Origin: Planococcus citri
Lineage: Eukaryota; Arthropoda; Insecta; Hemiptera; Pseudococcidae
Assembly (NCBI RefSeq): GCF_950023065.1
Contig: NC_088679.1
Span: 40,734,001-40,798,000 of the forward strand
Direction: 5' to 3'
DNA length: 64,000 nt
Each line of letters begins with the position of its first letter. The first letter of the stretch is position 1. Under the pieces are notes generated by a model. That model ran no database searches, was not told the DNA's origin, and worked only from the letters and a program-made list of their open reading frames with translations. Shown here one piece after another: positions 12,389 through 21,583 of the stretch. The position numbers were made by a program, and so were the translations under genes.

Positions 12389-15300
12389 TTAAATAATAGA
12401 TAGGAGCTCATCTCTTAAAATAGAAAAACGAGGTATAGGTAGCGGTTTTGTGCAGATATCCGCCAACTGCTCTTCTGAAGTTACTTTCTCTACTCTCACC
12501 TCTCCAAATTTCACACACTCTCTTACCAGTTGACCTTCAGTTTCTATCACATGTTTCAACTTTGGCTTACTTGTAACAGTAGTGCATTTCACAGCTGAAT
12601 CACTATCACAATATGCAACCACTGGATATAAATATCGATTCATCACACCTTTTATAGTGCTTTGCAAACACTTCATCTCACGTAATGCTTCATTTAAAGC
12701 ACGGAATTCAGCCTCGCAAGTTGAGGTTACACGTCTCTTTCTTTTACGCGCCGCCCAAGAAATCACATCACCAAATAATTTAATAATATATCCTTCAGTT
12801 GTTTTCATTGAAGGTTGCACATCACGAAAACTTGCATCGGCATAAACTTCCAACTCATCGCATTTTCCTTCGTACCTCAATGAGTAATCTCGAGTTCCTT
12901 TTAAATATCTCAACACATGTTTAGCTCTCATCCAATCGTAATTTGTAGGTGCTGACATATGAGTACTCAACTCATGAACTGCATAAGCAATATCAGGCCT
13001 AGTACCATCCGTTAAATATCGTAAAGAACCTATCAATTTACGAAATGGAAATTCAGTTAATTCCAACATTTTCCTACTTTCACTTCCCTCTTCACTCTCT
13101 TCTAAAGCTTTTAACTCCTTATTCATCACGCCACGTTCAACCATTGGAGTCTTTACTGATTTACAATTACTCATCTCAAAACGCTCCAAGATCTTATCAA
13201 CATATTCACGCTGATCTAATGTTATCACTTTATTTTTCTTATCACGTGTTATATTTATTCCTAAATATTTCTTTAACTCGCCTAGATCACTGATCTTAAA
13301 ATTTGAAGACAATTTATCAACAATTTCTTTCATTTTCTCCGCATTGTTGCTGGCCACAATCAAATCATCCACGTAGATAACAATAACAGCAATTATTCCA
13401 TCCTGATGAAATGTAAATAAACATGGCTCATTCAAAGTATTCTCCAAACCTATCTCTCGGATTTCAGATTCAAGCCTCTCATTCCACTTCTTCGGACTTA
13501 TCTTTAAACCATAGAGACTCTTCTTCAATTTACAAACATACTCCCCCCGCACATCATCTGACAACACTCCTTCAGGAACCTCCATATAAACTGGCTCATC
13601 TAATATACCATAAAGAAAAGCTGTCTTGACATCCAACTGAGTCACCTCAAGATCTAGCTTATTAATAAGAGAGAAAATAGTTCGAATATTCGGTAGTCTT
13701 TCCACTGGTGCAAATGTTTCATACAACTCGTAATTATTAGTATCTTCAAACCCACGAACAACTAGCCTCGCCTTATATTTTGTAATACCACCTACACAAA
13801 GTTTCTTACGAAACACCCATCTATGAGACAATATCTTAGTTCCAGGTTCTAACTCATCTCGCCTTACGATATCCCAAACGTCATTCTCAACCATAGATGA
13901 TTTTTCCTCTTCAATAGCCTCCAGCCATTCTTTGCCATCTTCTCTCGAAATGGCCTCTGAATAATTTACAGGATCCTGGTTTATCAAAGCAAAAATATCA
14001 CCTTTATCATCAAACTTGGCTAAGGCAATCAAATTTTGCTGAATCTCCAATTTTCGCGCCTCTGATCTCGTAAATGGTTTATTCAAACTAGTTTGCTTCA
14101 AAATCTCAAGTTCAGCATTAGCATTTGAAAGCCACTCATCATAGTTGATAGTCTCATCAACAGTTGGTATAGCCGACGACTTAATCTCATCACACACGTC
14201 CTTATAAACTACTGATGGTCTCAGTCTCACATCACGTGTATTAATAATCTCGCCACTTTGAATATCAAGTAGTTTATAGCTGTTTGAAGAATATCCAACT
14301 AAGAAATAACGCTTCAGACTATCTTTGTTCTTTGACGATTTTTCCTGACTATAAGTTCGAGTAGAAAACTTCTTAAGATCACTTTTCTTCAAGATTTTGC
14401 GATAAGCAAGACAACCAAAACGAGAAATATACTTGAGACCACTCTTCTCTCTAGGATCAAATTTATTCAACGGTATTTCAAAATTGATACCCTTATGACA
14501 TGTTCTATTCAACACATAAGTTGCAGCATCAACAGCTAAATGCCACAGGTTAGCTGGTAATCCTGAATCAATCATAAAACACCTAACGGTATTTTGAAGT
14601 TTACGATTCCAGCGCTCGGACTTACCATTCAATTGTTGAGTATCAGGAGGAGATACATCAAGTTCAATCTTTTCTTTTTCACAAATTTCTTTCATCTTAC
14701 CTTGAGTATATTCCTTCGCACCATCGCACCTCAAATAGCAAACTTTCACATCACTTCCCAATTTGTTCCTTGCTCTCACCAGAAATTTCTCAAAACAAGC
14801 AGGAACCTCATCTCTAGTTCTTATTGAGTAGGTACTTGCATATCTTGAAAACTCATCAACAAAAGATACAACATACCTATACTTATGAGGAAAGGTCATT
14901 GGCCTAATAGGTCCCATCACGTCAGAATTGATAATTTCTAAAGGCCTAATAGCTAATCTCCTATCATTCTTAAAAGGTAATCGCGTCATCTTTGCAGCAA
15001 TGCACACCTCACAATCAAGTATAGACTCATCAAAATTTATATTTTTCAGTTTCTCATCACGTTTAGCCATTTGCTGCAAATATGATCGTGAAATATGCCC
15101 TAAATTTTCATGAATTTTGAAACCTTCACTTTTGACATTCACGTCACTTTTAAATTTCTTATCTGGTTCGTTACTTGTCTCATTTGCATTGCTGACCTCA
15201 TCAATTTTACGTTTCTTCGCTACAAAAGCTGCGCCCCTCACAGATTTTTCATTCTCATCACATAAATCAAAATTTACAACCCACACATTATTTTTATAAA

Positions 15301-15733
15301 CTCCAGTAAATAAAGTACGTTTTGTTTTAGGATTAAAAATTTCAATAGTATTTGAATTCAAAATAATTGAATATCCATTATCAGTAAATTTTCTCAGAGA
15401 TAATAGATTTTCAGAAGCATTTTTAGCATACATAACATTTTTCAGAGTAAATGGCTCACCACACAGACTTTTTACATATAACTCACCACTTTGAGTAATA
15501 TCTACGTGAACATCTTCGCTCGCACCACGCAATGATACTTGCCTATCTCTTTTATTTTTCAAAATATCACATTCTCGAATAAGATGTTCACTGGCACCAC
15601 AATCAGCTACAAAAGTAATTTTTGACTTACCTATCTCAGATCTCATTTGTTCCACACCTGCTGCTAGCACTACACCACTTTGACCAGAAGTGCTTATCTC
15701 ATTTGATGTACTCGTCTCATTTGTTAATCTCAC
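12389..15733 (-). CDS. Copia pol polyprotein (protease, integrase, reverse transcriptase, RNase H)
   Basis: The open frame is 1,114 codons and encodes the enzymes for polyprotein cleavage, cDNA synthesis and integration. Visible motifs, counted from the GTG at 15733: protease active site DCGAS (D44, with C in place of the usual S or T); integrase zinc finger H208/H213/C241/C244; integrase triad D271, D337, E373 with the classic 35-residue spacing; RT motif QLDVKTAF (D701) and YVDD at 787-790; RNase H D966, E1007, D1043; and the copia-type end ADICTKPLP. There is no internal stop or frameshift. The start is uncertain: the frame is open from 15751, just after a TGA, and has no ATG until codon 30, still upstream of the protease aspartate. 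It is in frame with gag but separated from it by TAA and TGA, so expression by readthrough, reinitiation or a spliced RNA must be considered. Confidence 0.93.
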   Translation of the reverse strand: MRLTNETSTSNEISTSGQSGVVLAAGVEQMRSEIGKSKITFVADCGASEHLIRECDILKNKRDRQVSLRGASEDVHVDITQSGELYVKSLCGEPFTLKNVMYAKNASENLLSLRKFTDNGYSIILNSNTIEIFNPKTKRTLFTGVYKNNVWVVNFDLCDENEKSVRGAAFVAKKRKIDEVSNANETSNEPDKKFKSDVNVKSEGFKIHENLGHISRSYLQQMAKRDEKLKNINFDESILDCEVCIAAKMTRLPFKNDRRLAIRPLEIINSDVMGPIRPMTFPHKYRYVVSFVDEFSRYASTYSIRTRDEVPACFEKFLVRARNKLGSDVKVCYLRCDGAKEYTQGKMKEICEKEKIELDVSPPDTQQLNGKSERWNRKLQNTVRCFMIDSGLPANLWHLAVDAATYVLNRTCHKGINFEIPLNKFDPREKSGLKYISRFGCLAYRKILKKSDLKKFSTRTYSQEKSSKNKDSLKRYFLVGYSSNSYKLLDIQSGEIINTRDVRLRPSVVYKDVCDEIKSSAIPTVDETINYDEWLSNANAELEILKQTSLNKPFTRSEARKLEIQQNLIALAKFDDKGDIFALINQDPVNYSEAISREDGKEWLEAIEEEKSSMVENDVWDIVRRDELEPGTKILSHRWVFRKKLCVGGITKYKARLVVRGFEDTNNYELYETFAPVERLPNIRTIFSLINKLDLEVTQLDVKTAFLYGILDEPVYMEVPEGVLSDDVRGEYVCKLKKSLYGLKISPKKWNERLESEIREIGLENTLNEPCLFTFHQDGIIAVIVIYVDDLIVASNNAEKMKEIVDKLSSNFKISDLGELKKYLGINITRDKKNKVITLDQREYVDKILERFEMSNCKSVKTPMVERGVMNKELKALEESEEGSESRKMLELTEFPFRKLIGSLRYLTDGTRPDIAYAVHELSTHMSAPTNYDWMRAKHVLRYLKGTRDYSLRYEGKCDELEVYADASFRDVQPSMKTTEGYIIKLFGDVISWAARKRKRRVTSTCEAEFRALNEALREMKCLQSTIKGVMNRYLYPVVAYCDSDSAVKCTTVTSKPKLKHVIETEGQLVRECVKFGEVRVEKVTSEEQLADICTKPLPIPRFSILRDELLSII

Positions 15734-15763
15734 CTCGTGTAGCGCTATAATTCAAGTTTTTAA
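15734..15763 (-). other. Gag-pol junction with two in-frame stop codons
   Basis: Gag ends with TAA (15764-15766). Four codons follow in the same frame, then TGA (15752-15754), after which the frame stays open into pol. The +1 frame is open across the junction but closes within about 17 codons and does not enter pol, so a simple frameshift does not join the two ORFs. A GAGGTGAGA word at the start of pol resembles a splice donor. The junction sequence is observed; the mechanism is not. Confidence 0.8.
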
Positions 15764-16987
15764 TTACTTTTTGTCTTTTTCACTATCATCTTTATTTTTG
15801 GGAGTTTTGTTCTTAATTTTACCTCGAGTGGCTAGGGGACATGAGGAGGAGATGTGCTGAGCGTATTTGTGGCATTTGTAACAAAACCGTATACCGCTGC
15901 CAGGCTCGATGAAGCATTCCGACGCTCGATGCTTATTTGCACCGCAATTGAAGCAATAATCCGTTCGCCTTTCTTCGGAACTATGCCTGGGATTTTGAAA
16001 CCTTCCTCGATGTTGAAAACCTCCACGAGTTGGAAAATTTCCATAATTTGAAAAATTTCCATAGCCATTTCCATAGCCATTTCCACGACCAGTTCCACGT
16101 CCTACGCCACTGCCACGATTACTTCGATTTCCACGGTTGCCACGCCCAGCACCAAATCCACGTCCACCACCTCTATGTCCACGTCCTCCAAAGCCACGTC
16201 CACCTCGACTATTTTGACCTTGAGAAACACCTCCTCTATCATCTCCAAATCGAAAAGCTGAAGCAGGCTCTGTAACAAGCACTTGCTTTTCTTTCTCATT
16301 TGATTCGAACCATAAACATAATTTCATCAATTCGTCATAATTTGACTGTATGAACCTAGTCTCAGCAGTCAACTCATATAACGAGTACTGCTCCCTAACT
16401 GCAATTATGAAACGATTGCATTTGGCATCGTTTTCAAGAGGTTTACATAACATTTCAAATTTTTGAACGGCTGCCTCAAATCTCAAAATAAATTCTGCCA
16501 CAGATTCGGAACCTTTATTAAAACGTAGATCCTCAAGTTGTTTTTGCAAAGTCGATGATGTAGAATTTATTTCGGCTTTCCTAAATTCCTTGATTTTAGT
16601 CAATGCTTCAAGAGGGTCACGAATATTTACAATTTTATTGTGATAACTAGTATCAATTCGATTAATCAAAATATGCCGAACCTTATTCTTTCTAATCACA
16701 ATTTCATTCGAAGTATAATTATGATTCGGAATAATATTAGTTTGAATTATATCGAGCAGATCAAGTGCAGACAGTTCACTTGAGAAACTATCATACCACA
16801 CATCAAAGCGCATATCAGAGGTAAGCTTATAATCAGTTTTTATCGAAATTGTACCTGAGGGATTTCCTTGCAGGGCCCTTAGGATTTCTGTTTGCTGTCG
16901 TAAAATAGTAGTTATCAAATCTGGGTCACCACCTTGGTCTTGACCTTGACCTCGACCTCGACCTCTTCCTCGACCTCGACTACTCAT
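15764..16987 (-). CDS. Copia Gag (nucleocapsid/capsid) protein
   Basis: This 407-residue structural protein would form the virus-like particle and bind the element RNA. The N-terminus is an RG repeat (residues about 3-15). It is followed by a helical region of about 220 residues of the copia gag type, with the typical basic, leucine-rich capsid-like composition. Next come a glycine/arginine RGG-rich basic segment (about 250-330) and two zinc knuckles near the C-terminus: C-x2-C-x4-H-x4-C at 345-358 and a C-x2-C-x5-H-x4-C variant at 369-383. The tail is lysine-rich. The start ATG (16985-16987) is the first in frame before the RG repeat. It lies upstream of pol in the same frame, with a TAA at its end. 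The frame is intact, and ORFs in other frames over the RGG region are shadows. Confidence 0.92.
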   Translation of the reverse strand: MSSRGRGRGRGRGQGQDQGGDPDLITTILRQQTEILRALQGNPSGTISIKTDYKLTSDMRFDVWYDSFSSELSALDLLDIIQTNIIPNHNYTSNEIVIRKNKVRHILINRIDTSYHNKIVNIRDPLEALTKIKEFRKAEINSTSSTLQKQLEDLRFNKGSESVAEFILRFEAAVQKFEMLCKPLENDAKCNRFIIAVREQYSLYELTAETRFIQSNYDELMKLCLWFESNEKEKQVLVTEPASAFRFGDDRGGVSQGQNSRGGRGFGGRGHRGGGRGFGAGRGNRGNRSNRGSGVGRGTGRGNGYGNGYGNFSNYGNFPTRGGFQHRGRFQNPRHSSEERRTDYCFNCGANKHRASECFIEPGSGIRFCYKCHKYAQHISSSCPLATRGKIKNKTPKNKDDSEKDKK

Positions 16988-17062
16988 CTATAAAAATAGC
17001 AAGTACCACTCAATAAGATTATTAAATAATTCTCCTGACTTTCCATGCATCCAATCATGAGC

Positions 17063-17077
17063 CATGGAACACTCATG
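17063..17077 (-). other. Leader hairpin 1 (short stem)
   Basis: On the element strand this is CATG-AGTGTTC-CATG, with a 4-bp stem and a 7-nt loop. The loop is identical to that of hairpin 4. It starts about 76 nt upstream of the gag ATG. Confidence 0.5.
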
Positions 17078-17183
17078 TACCCAGATGAACACACAAAAGA
17101 CAGATCTCATATCATAATTTAAATTTAAAATTCAATTAATAATTTTTCACATCTCAAAACAACAATCAAACAGAACTGTCACC

Positions 17184-17209
17184 GAAAATATGGCACACTC
17201 ATTATTTTC
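17184..17209 (-). other. Leader hairpin 2 (bulged stem)
   Basis: The element-strand loop AGTGTGC is closed by ATG/CAT and then, beyond a bulged A, by GAAAAT/ATTTTC. This gives a 9-bp stem with one bulge. Confidence 0.55.
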
Positions 17210-17338
17210 AGTTACTGAACTGATTGAAGGTCCTCACATAATTCAAAATTTCATTTTTAAAATTTTCATCAAATAAAATTTCTTCATAAAGAAATATCAA
17301 ACTCACCTATACCTACTATCTCACAAGTCCATCCCCAA

Positions 17339-17359
17339 GAATATGGTACTCTCATATTC
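17339..17359 (-). other. Leader hairpin 3 (perfect 7-bp stem)
   Basis: The element-strand stem GAATATG/CATATTC is perfect over 7 bp and encloses the loop AGAGTAC. Its outermost pair is G-C, where hairpin 4 has C-G. Confidence 0.6.
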
Positions 17360-17423
17360 CCAGCTATTAACTTGCTTGATAGCTCACTTTTCGTTCATGT
17401 TACCCACTGAGATTCATTTTCAG

Positions 17424-17444
17424 CAATATGGAACACTCATATTG
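17424..17444 (-). other. Leader hairpin 4 (perfect 7-bp stem)
   Basis: The element-strand stem CAATATG/CATATTG is perfect over 7 bp, with loop AGTGTTC. Compared with hairpin 3, the outer pair is swapped (C-G for G-C), which keeps the pairing. Confidence 0.6.
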
Positions 17445-18513
17445 AGATCCTGAAACCAGTGTGTAACAATGAACCCACACTCTTATCACATTTTAAGTAG
17501 GTAGTACCTAGGTAAACATATATCATTTCTCACCTTGACTGCAATAAACAAATCAGCAAATCACACTCTCGAACTGTACTAGAGTACACACCACAAAGCA
17601 CAATCAATAGTTCAGTAGTTTTATCAATTTAAAATTGAAAAATAATCTCCAAAGAAAGCACACAAAAGATCGTGAACATACACCACAGTCACAGTCACAA
17701 TACTAAATGTAAACCTAGTAGGTACTACACTACATACAGGCACTTGAAAGAATAAACCACACCTCTGTGCCTCGCATCTCAACTCGCCACTCTGCAGCTG
17801 CAAGATTTCTTTGTGGTAAAAGAAATCTTAGGTATTAAAATTTACTAAGAGCTCGTAATTTTCAAATTCCATACATCATGAAAAATACAGCACACCACAA
17901 TTGAAAAATACACAGTATTCCAGCTCCAAATACACATACACTTGTCGCATCCCTTTTATCACCGGCCGGTTGACATTTTTTAAAAACAATAAAAAAGTTC
18001 TGCATCATTAAATCTTATTATTTTAGCCAAGCGGCAGATCTCAAAACATAAGCACTCCTTTAAAATACTCATGTACGAGTATATGACCACTGCATAATAT
18101 TTAACGTAATAAAATAGGTACCTATACCTATACACACGCATGCAAGTAAAACAAGCAAAGTCGTAAAATGATGCCGCCAAAAGGGAACTCTAAAACACAT
18201 GCTATTTTTAGAATCTGTCACCCTAACCTGTATCCGCCGCTGCTGCTGCAGACAACAGCGAACGAATACGTAGATCTACTAAAAGCAATCTGATGCAACA
18301 TATAATACCTATTGGTAAGTAGGTATATACCTATCTAAAATACACACAATATTATACCTATCCGTATGTGGATATGTACCTACCTATCTACCCACCACAC
18401 ACATATACATGTACATGCAAATAACATTAACCTACCTAAGTTGGCCAACTAACATGCACAAAAATATAGTATGAAAAGGATACATATTACCCAGATAATA
18501 TTTTACTCATCTC

Positions 18514-18655
18514 CTTGATACTTGATCACTTGGCAGGTATCTTGTTCTTCTCCTCGCATCCGAATTCGCGTTCGCGTCATCGTCACCTTGATACCTAATC
18601 TCTTGGTAGATAGGTATTTTGTTCTCGGACCTCGGACCTTCAAATTCGCGTCACT
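18514..18655 (-). repeat. Diverged direct repeat (about 73 bp) in the copia leader
   Basis: Two units, starting near 18514 and 18587, share CTTGATAC, a CTTGG(C/T)AG word, TTGTTCT and AATTCGCGT in the same order. This indicates an old tandem duplication just inside the 5' LTR. Confidence 0.6.
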
Positions 18656-18681
18656 GCGGGAATTACCGTTTGAGGGGTTAC

Positions 18682-18699
18682 CCGGCTTCGCCTCCACCA
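18682..18699 (-). promoter_or_regulatory. Probable primer-binding site
   Basis: On the element strand TGGTGGAGGCGAAGCCGG directly follows the 5' LTR, and its TGG can pair with a tRNA CCA end. The first eight bases would suit an alanine-tRNA acceptor, but I see no longer match from memory, so the primer tRNA is unassigned. Confidence 0.5.
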
Positions 18700-18938
18700 T
18701 CTTAGAAAATACGTTTCTAACTTACGTATCATCGCGATCGCGAAATAACAACACAAACAGGGGCTTAAACGCCTTTATTAAACATCAAAACATCGCGCCA
18801 CTTGTACACAGAAAACACACACACGAATACGTACATAACATACTGGAGAACTGGTCTCCGTGAACATTATACACAACGCATATACAGATCGTCGGAGAAT
18901 ATAGGCGTGGCCTACTCCAGTGTAGCCACGATCTAACA
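18700..18938 (-). repeat. 5' LTR of the copia element (239 bp)
   Basis: This LTR is identical to the left LTR except at 18701, where C replaces G on the plus strand. The element-strand U5 end therefore reads CTAAGA instead of CTAACA. It holds a TATAAT-like box (18866-18871) and AATAAA (18774-18779) on the minus strand, and so probably drives the element transcript. Confidence 0.95.
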
Positions 18939-18943
18939 CCGAA
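18939..18943. repeat. Target-site duplication, right copy (CCGAA)
   Basis: This matches 11862-11866 exactly and lies directly outside the right LTR. Confidence 0.9.
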
Positions 18944-21571
18944 TACTTGATTTTTCTAGAGAGCAGAGAGTAGGTCAAGACATTTAGTGATATTTTATTT
19001 TGATTTTTTGGCAGATGACAGTACTAAACAATTTGGTTTACGTCGTCGTATGAAATTTGATTTCTTATCACACACACAAAAAAAAAAAAATTTTTTTACA
19101 AAATGTCATTAATTTTTCTACAAGAGGTTTTGATTTTGAAAATTTTCAAGCTAAAATTATGAAATTGCAAATGGGCCACTCAGCATACTTATTAATTTAC
19201 ATTTTTTTTTCAAAAGGTGGCAAGCACCTGGTCCATACTAAAAACTATAGCATTTCACGTTTTCATTTTCTACACTCATTTACAGCAACATACTTAGTAC
19301 ACGTCATTATTTTGTCCACAACTCAAAGTAATTTCCGAGATCCTGGAAAATATTACAATGATTTCGCGGCTCTAAAACAAAACATAATCAACATTCGAGC
19401 AGTTAAAAACACCTCAAACACAAATTACAACCAAATGTTAACTTTTATTCCCTCATTCGCGAGCAGATGGATGCCCTGGAGGCTGACAAAATGCAACTAA
19501 CTCATTTAGGCGCCACTTCCATTCGACATAGAGAACATTTCTGCTATGTTTCAGATCGCTCACTCATCGTAGAGTAGGAAACCAGGTTAAACTTGGGGAA
19601 AACATTTCAACGTTCCACCGTAGCAGTTAGTAAAACGTCGAAATACTTTTAGGAACATCGCAGTCACAAGTACGATAGATGCACTTTTAAATGAATATTT
19701 TATCAGACTACGCTTTTAGGCGTTTTTTCATTATACGTACAACGTTCTAGGAAGCACAGGTACTTTTCCATTCGTCGAGTAATTTTCACCCGGAAAAGCA
19801 AAATGTTTTTCCATGCCTTGTCCAATGATGATAGGTACTTCTAGCGACGAGCTTCCTTAACGAATACACGTAGGTACTTATAACGCTTAGCTACCTACGT
19901 TAGAATTTACAAGAACCCATTTTAAAAATTCTAATCATAAATTTCATATAAATTTCCAAGCATCTTGACCATCGTGTAAGGAAAAATTCATAATTGAATT
20001 CCGCACATTTTACACACTGATTAATGTTTTACTCGAAAAATTTATTTCCCACCTTATTGGATATTGACGATCGCAAACTGCATATTTACATTCACGAATA
20101 TACCCTCGTGAGATCATTTTTTCTTTCTTCAGCGTATTACGACTATTACACCAAGGATTTTTCATTACAAGATTAAATACACAAACAACGAAAACAATGT
20201 AAATTACAGGATGAAAATGTATAATAAATAACAACATGAGTAATAACCTGCAATCATCGTTGTAATTTATCAAGCGCGTTTATGATGACACTTCAATACT
20301 TCTCATCGACAAATAATCAATTACCAATTTGCTCGAATGCCAGGGAGCGGAGATTTCTACAAAAAATAATAATCTCCGGTTAAGTTGGCGTCATTTTTCT
20401 GGGATAGGAAAAAAAGGCAGCGACGTTACAGAGTTTTTATATAAATCGATACAACATTGTTATTCGTTAACGTCATAAATTTCGAAATGTCAGACGACAA
20501 TTTTGTAAAATTTATTCTCTAATTATTACACCACATAGAAACGTCGTCGTCATCGTCGTGAAGTTATTGAAAACGCACATCTCGACGAAAATCCCAAACA
20601 ACAATGAATTATATCTACATCGTCGTACGAGTATACCTACCTATACCTATCAAGCTACCTACTCTGTCGCTTGTTTGTAACTCTCTACCTTGAAACGTAG
20701 TTATACAGCGACGTGTGACAAACGAAATAACCAAACGATTTGTTTGCGGTTCGATTTTATTTCAGATTCCGATAAAATGCAATGAGGTGTGGTATTTCTG
20801 CACGGATTGCTTCCTTGTATAAGTAACCGCCACCACGGATTTGTGACGTGTCCGATTTTCTGTGAGAGCCGAGAGGTAATTTATGCGCAATCATGCCCCC
20901 ATATATACGTTTGATAATCTCTCTTCTGTAACGAGAGCAATGTGCGTTGCTCAATTTCGCGCTTTTTTCACTCTCTCTTTCGTTTTCTTTGACCAAGTTT
21001 TCTACTGCCGCTGCTGATTTGAATTCCAGACGAATATTTATTCGAAAAGCAGCTTTGAAATGTGTGCGAGGGTTTTTTTGACCGAAAAAATACCTAAGTT
21101 TAAGTTCATTTAATAGGTTTCTGTTCGGGAACGTTTTATTATACGCGTAAAACGAATGAAAGTTCCGGGTACTTCATCATTTTATAGTAGCCTACATGTT
21201 TTCTTTATTTACTTTGTATAAGATTCATGACGTAGATATTATGTGCAAAGTACACAACCATACATCTCGTCTTTCAAGACCACTGAGACATGTTATACAT
21301 ACGAATTAACGATACATTGACATCGTGTTTGTTTATCAATTTATAAAATTGCACTTGTTACTTCCGCGACGACGATGTCATTCGTATGTTTGAAATACGA
21401 AAACTGAATAAGTACCTTTTTTGATAGATTTGTTGATCAACGTAGTCAACAAATTAATAATTTGCTTTACTAAACATTTAAACATTTTGGTCAATGACAT
21501 GAAGGTATATTAGGAACCACAAATTGGTCGATTCAAAATAAAAATTGTTACTTTTTGAGGATTTTGCGTCC
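18944..21571. other. Gene-poor AT-rich stretch between copia element and LINE
   Basis: No supportable gene is visible. The longest ORF (19057-19500, 147 codons, plus strand) begins in an A/T-rich tract, has no recognisable domain and appears to be chance. A modestly GC-richer patch lies at about 20750-21000, with no coding signal I can defend. Confidence 0.45.
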
Positions 21572-21583
21572 ATTATTCTGCAC
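21572..21583. repeat. LINE target-site duplication, left copy
   Basis: ATTATTCTGCAC here is repeated exactly at 23246-23257, directly after the A-tail of the LINE fragment. Confidence 0.85.

Larger units (their letters stand above)
16988..18699 (-). other. Leader (5' untranslated region) of the copia element
   Basis: The leader is about 1.7 kb, long for a copia element. It contains no long ORF on the element strand. It carries four hairpin repeats close to gag (17063-17444), a further 6-bp-stem inverted repeat AGTGTG/CACACT (17458-17481), and a diverged direct repeat of about 73 bp near the 5' LTR (18514-18655). The region presumably holds packaging and dimerisation signals, which is an inference from position. 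Confidence 0.7.
11867..18938 (-). mobile_element. Full-length Ty1/copia LTR retrotransposon
   Basis: The 7,072-bp element reads on the minus strand. It contains, in transcription order, the 5' LTR (18700-18938), a leader (16988-18699), gag (15764-16987), pol with protease, integrase, RT and RNase H in copia order (12389-15733), a short 3' region with a polypurine tract (12106-12120), and the 3' LTR (11867-12105). The integrase-before-RT order and the C-terminal RNase H ending in an ADICTKPLP-type motif place it in Ty1/copia rather than Gypsy or BEL. The LTRs differ at one of 239 positions and the 5-bp duplication is intact, so the insertion is young. No env-like frame is present. Whether it is active depends on how pol is expressed across two in-frame stops and on the altered 5' LTR terminus. 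Confidence 0.95.

Noticed and set aside
18682..18699. Assigning a specific tRNA primer
   Set aside because: Only the TGG and the first few bases fit any tRNA end I can recall. A search of the host tRNA set for a match of 12 or more bases would be decisive.
18522..18863. 113-codon plus-strand ORF
   Set aside because: It lies antisense to the copia leader and 5' LTR, and its second half is LTR sequence. It is a shadow.
19057..19500. 147-codon plus-strand ORF
   Set aside because: It starts in an A/T homopolymer, has no domain or signal I recognise and has a composition matching the AT-rich surroundings. Treated as chance.
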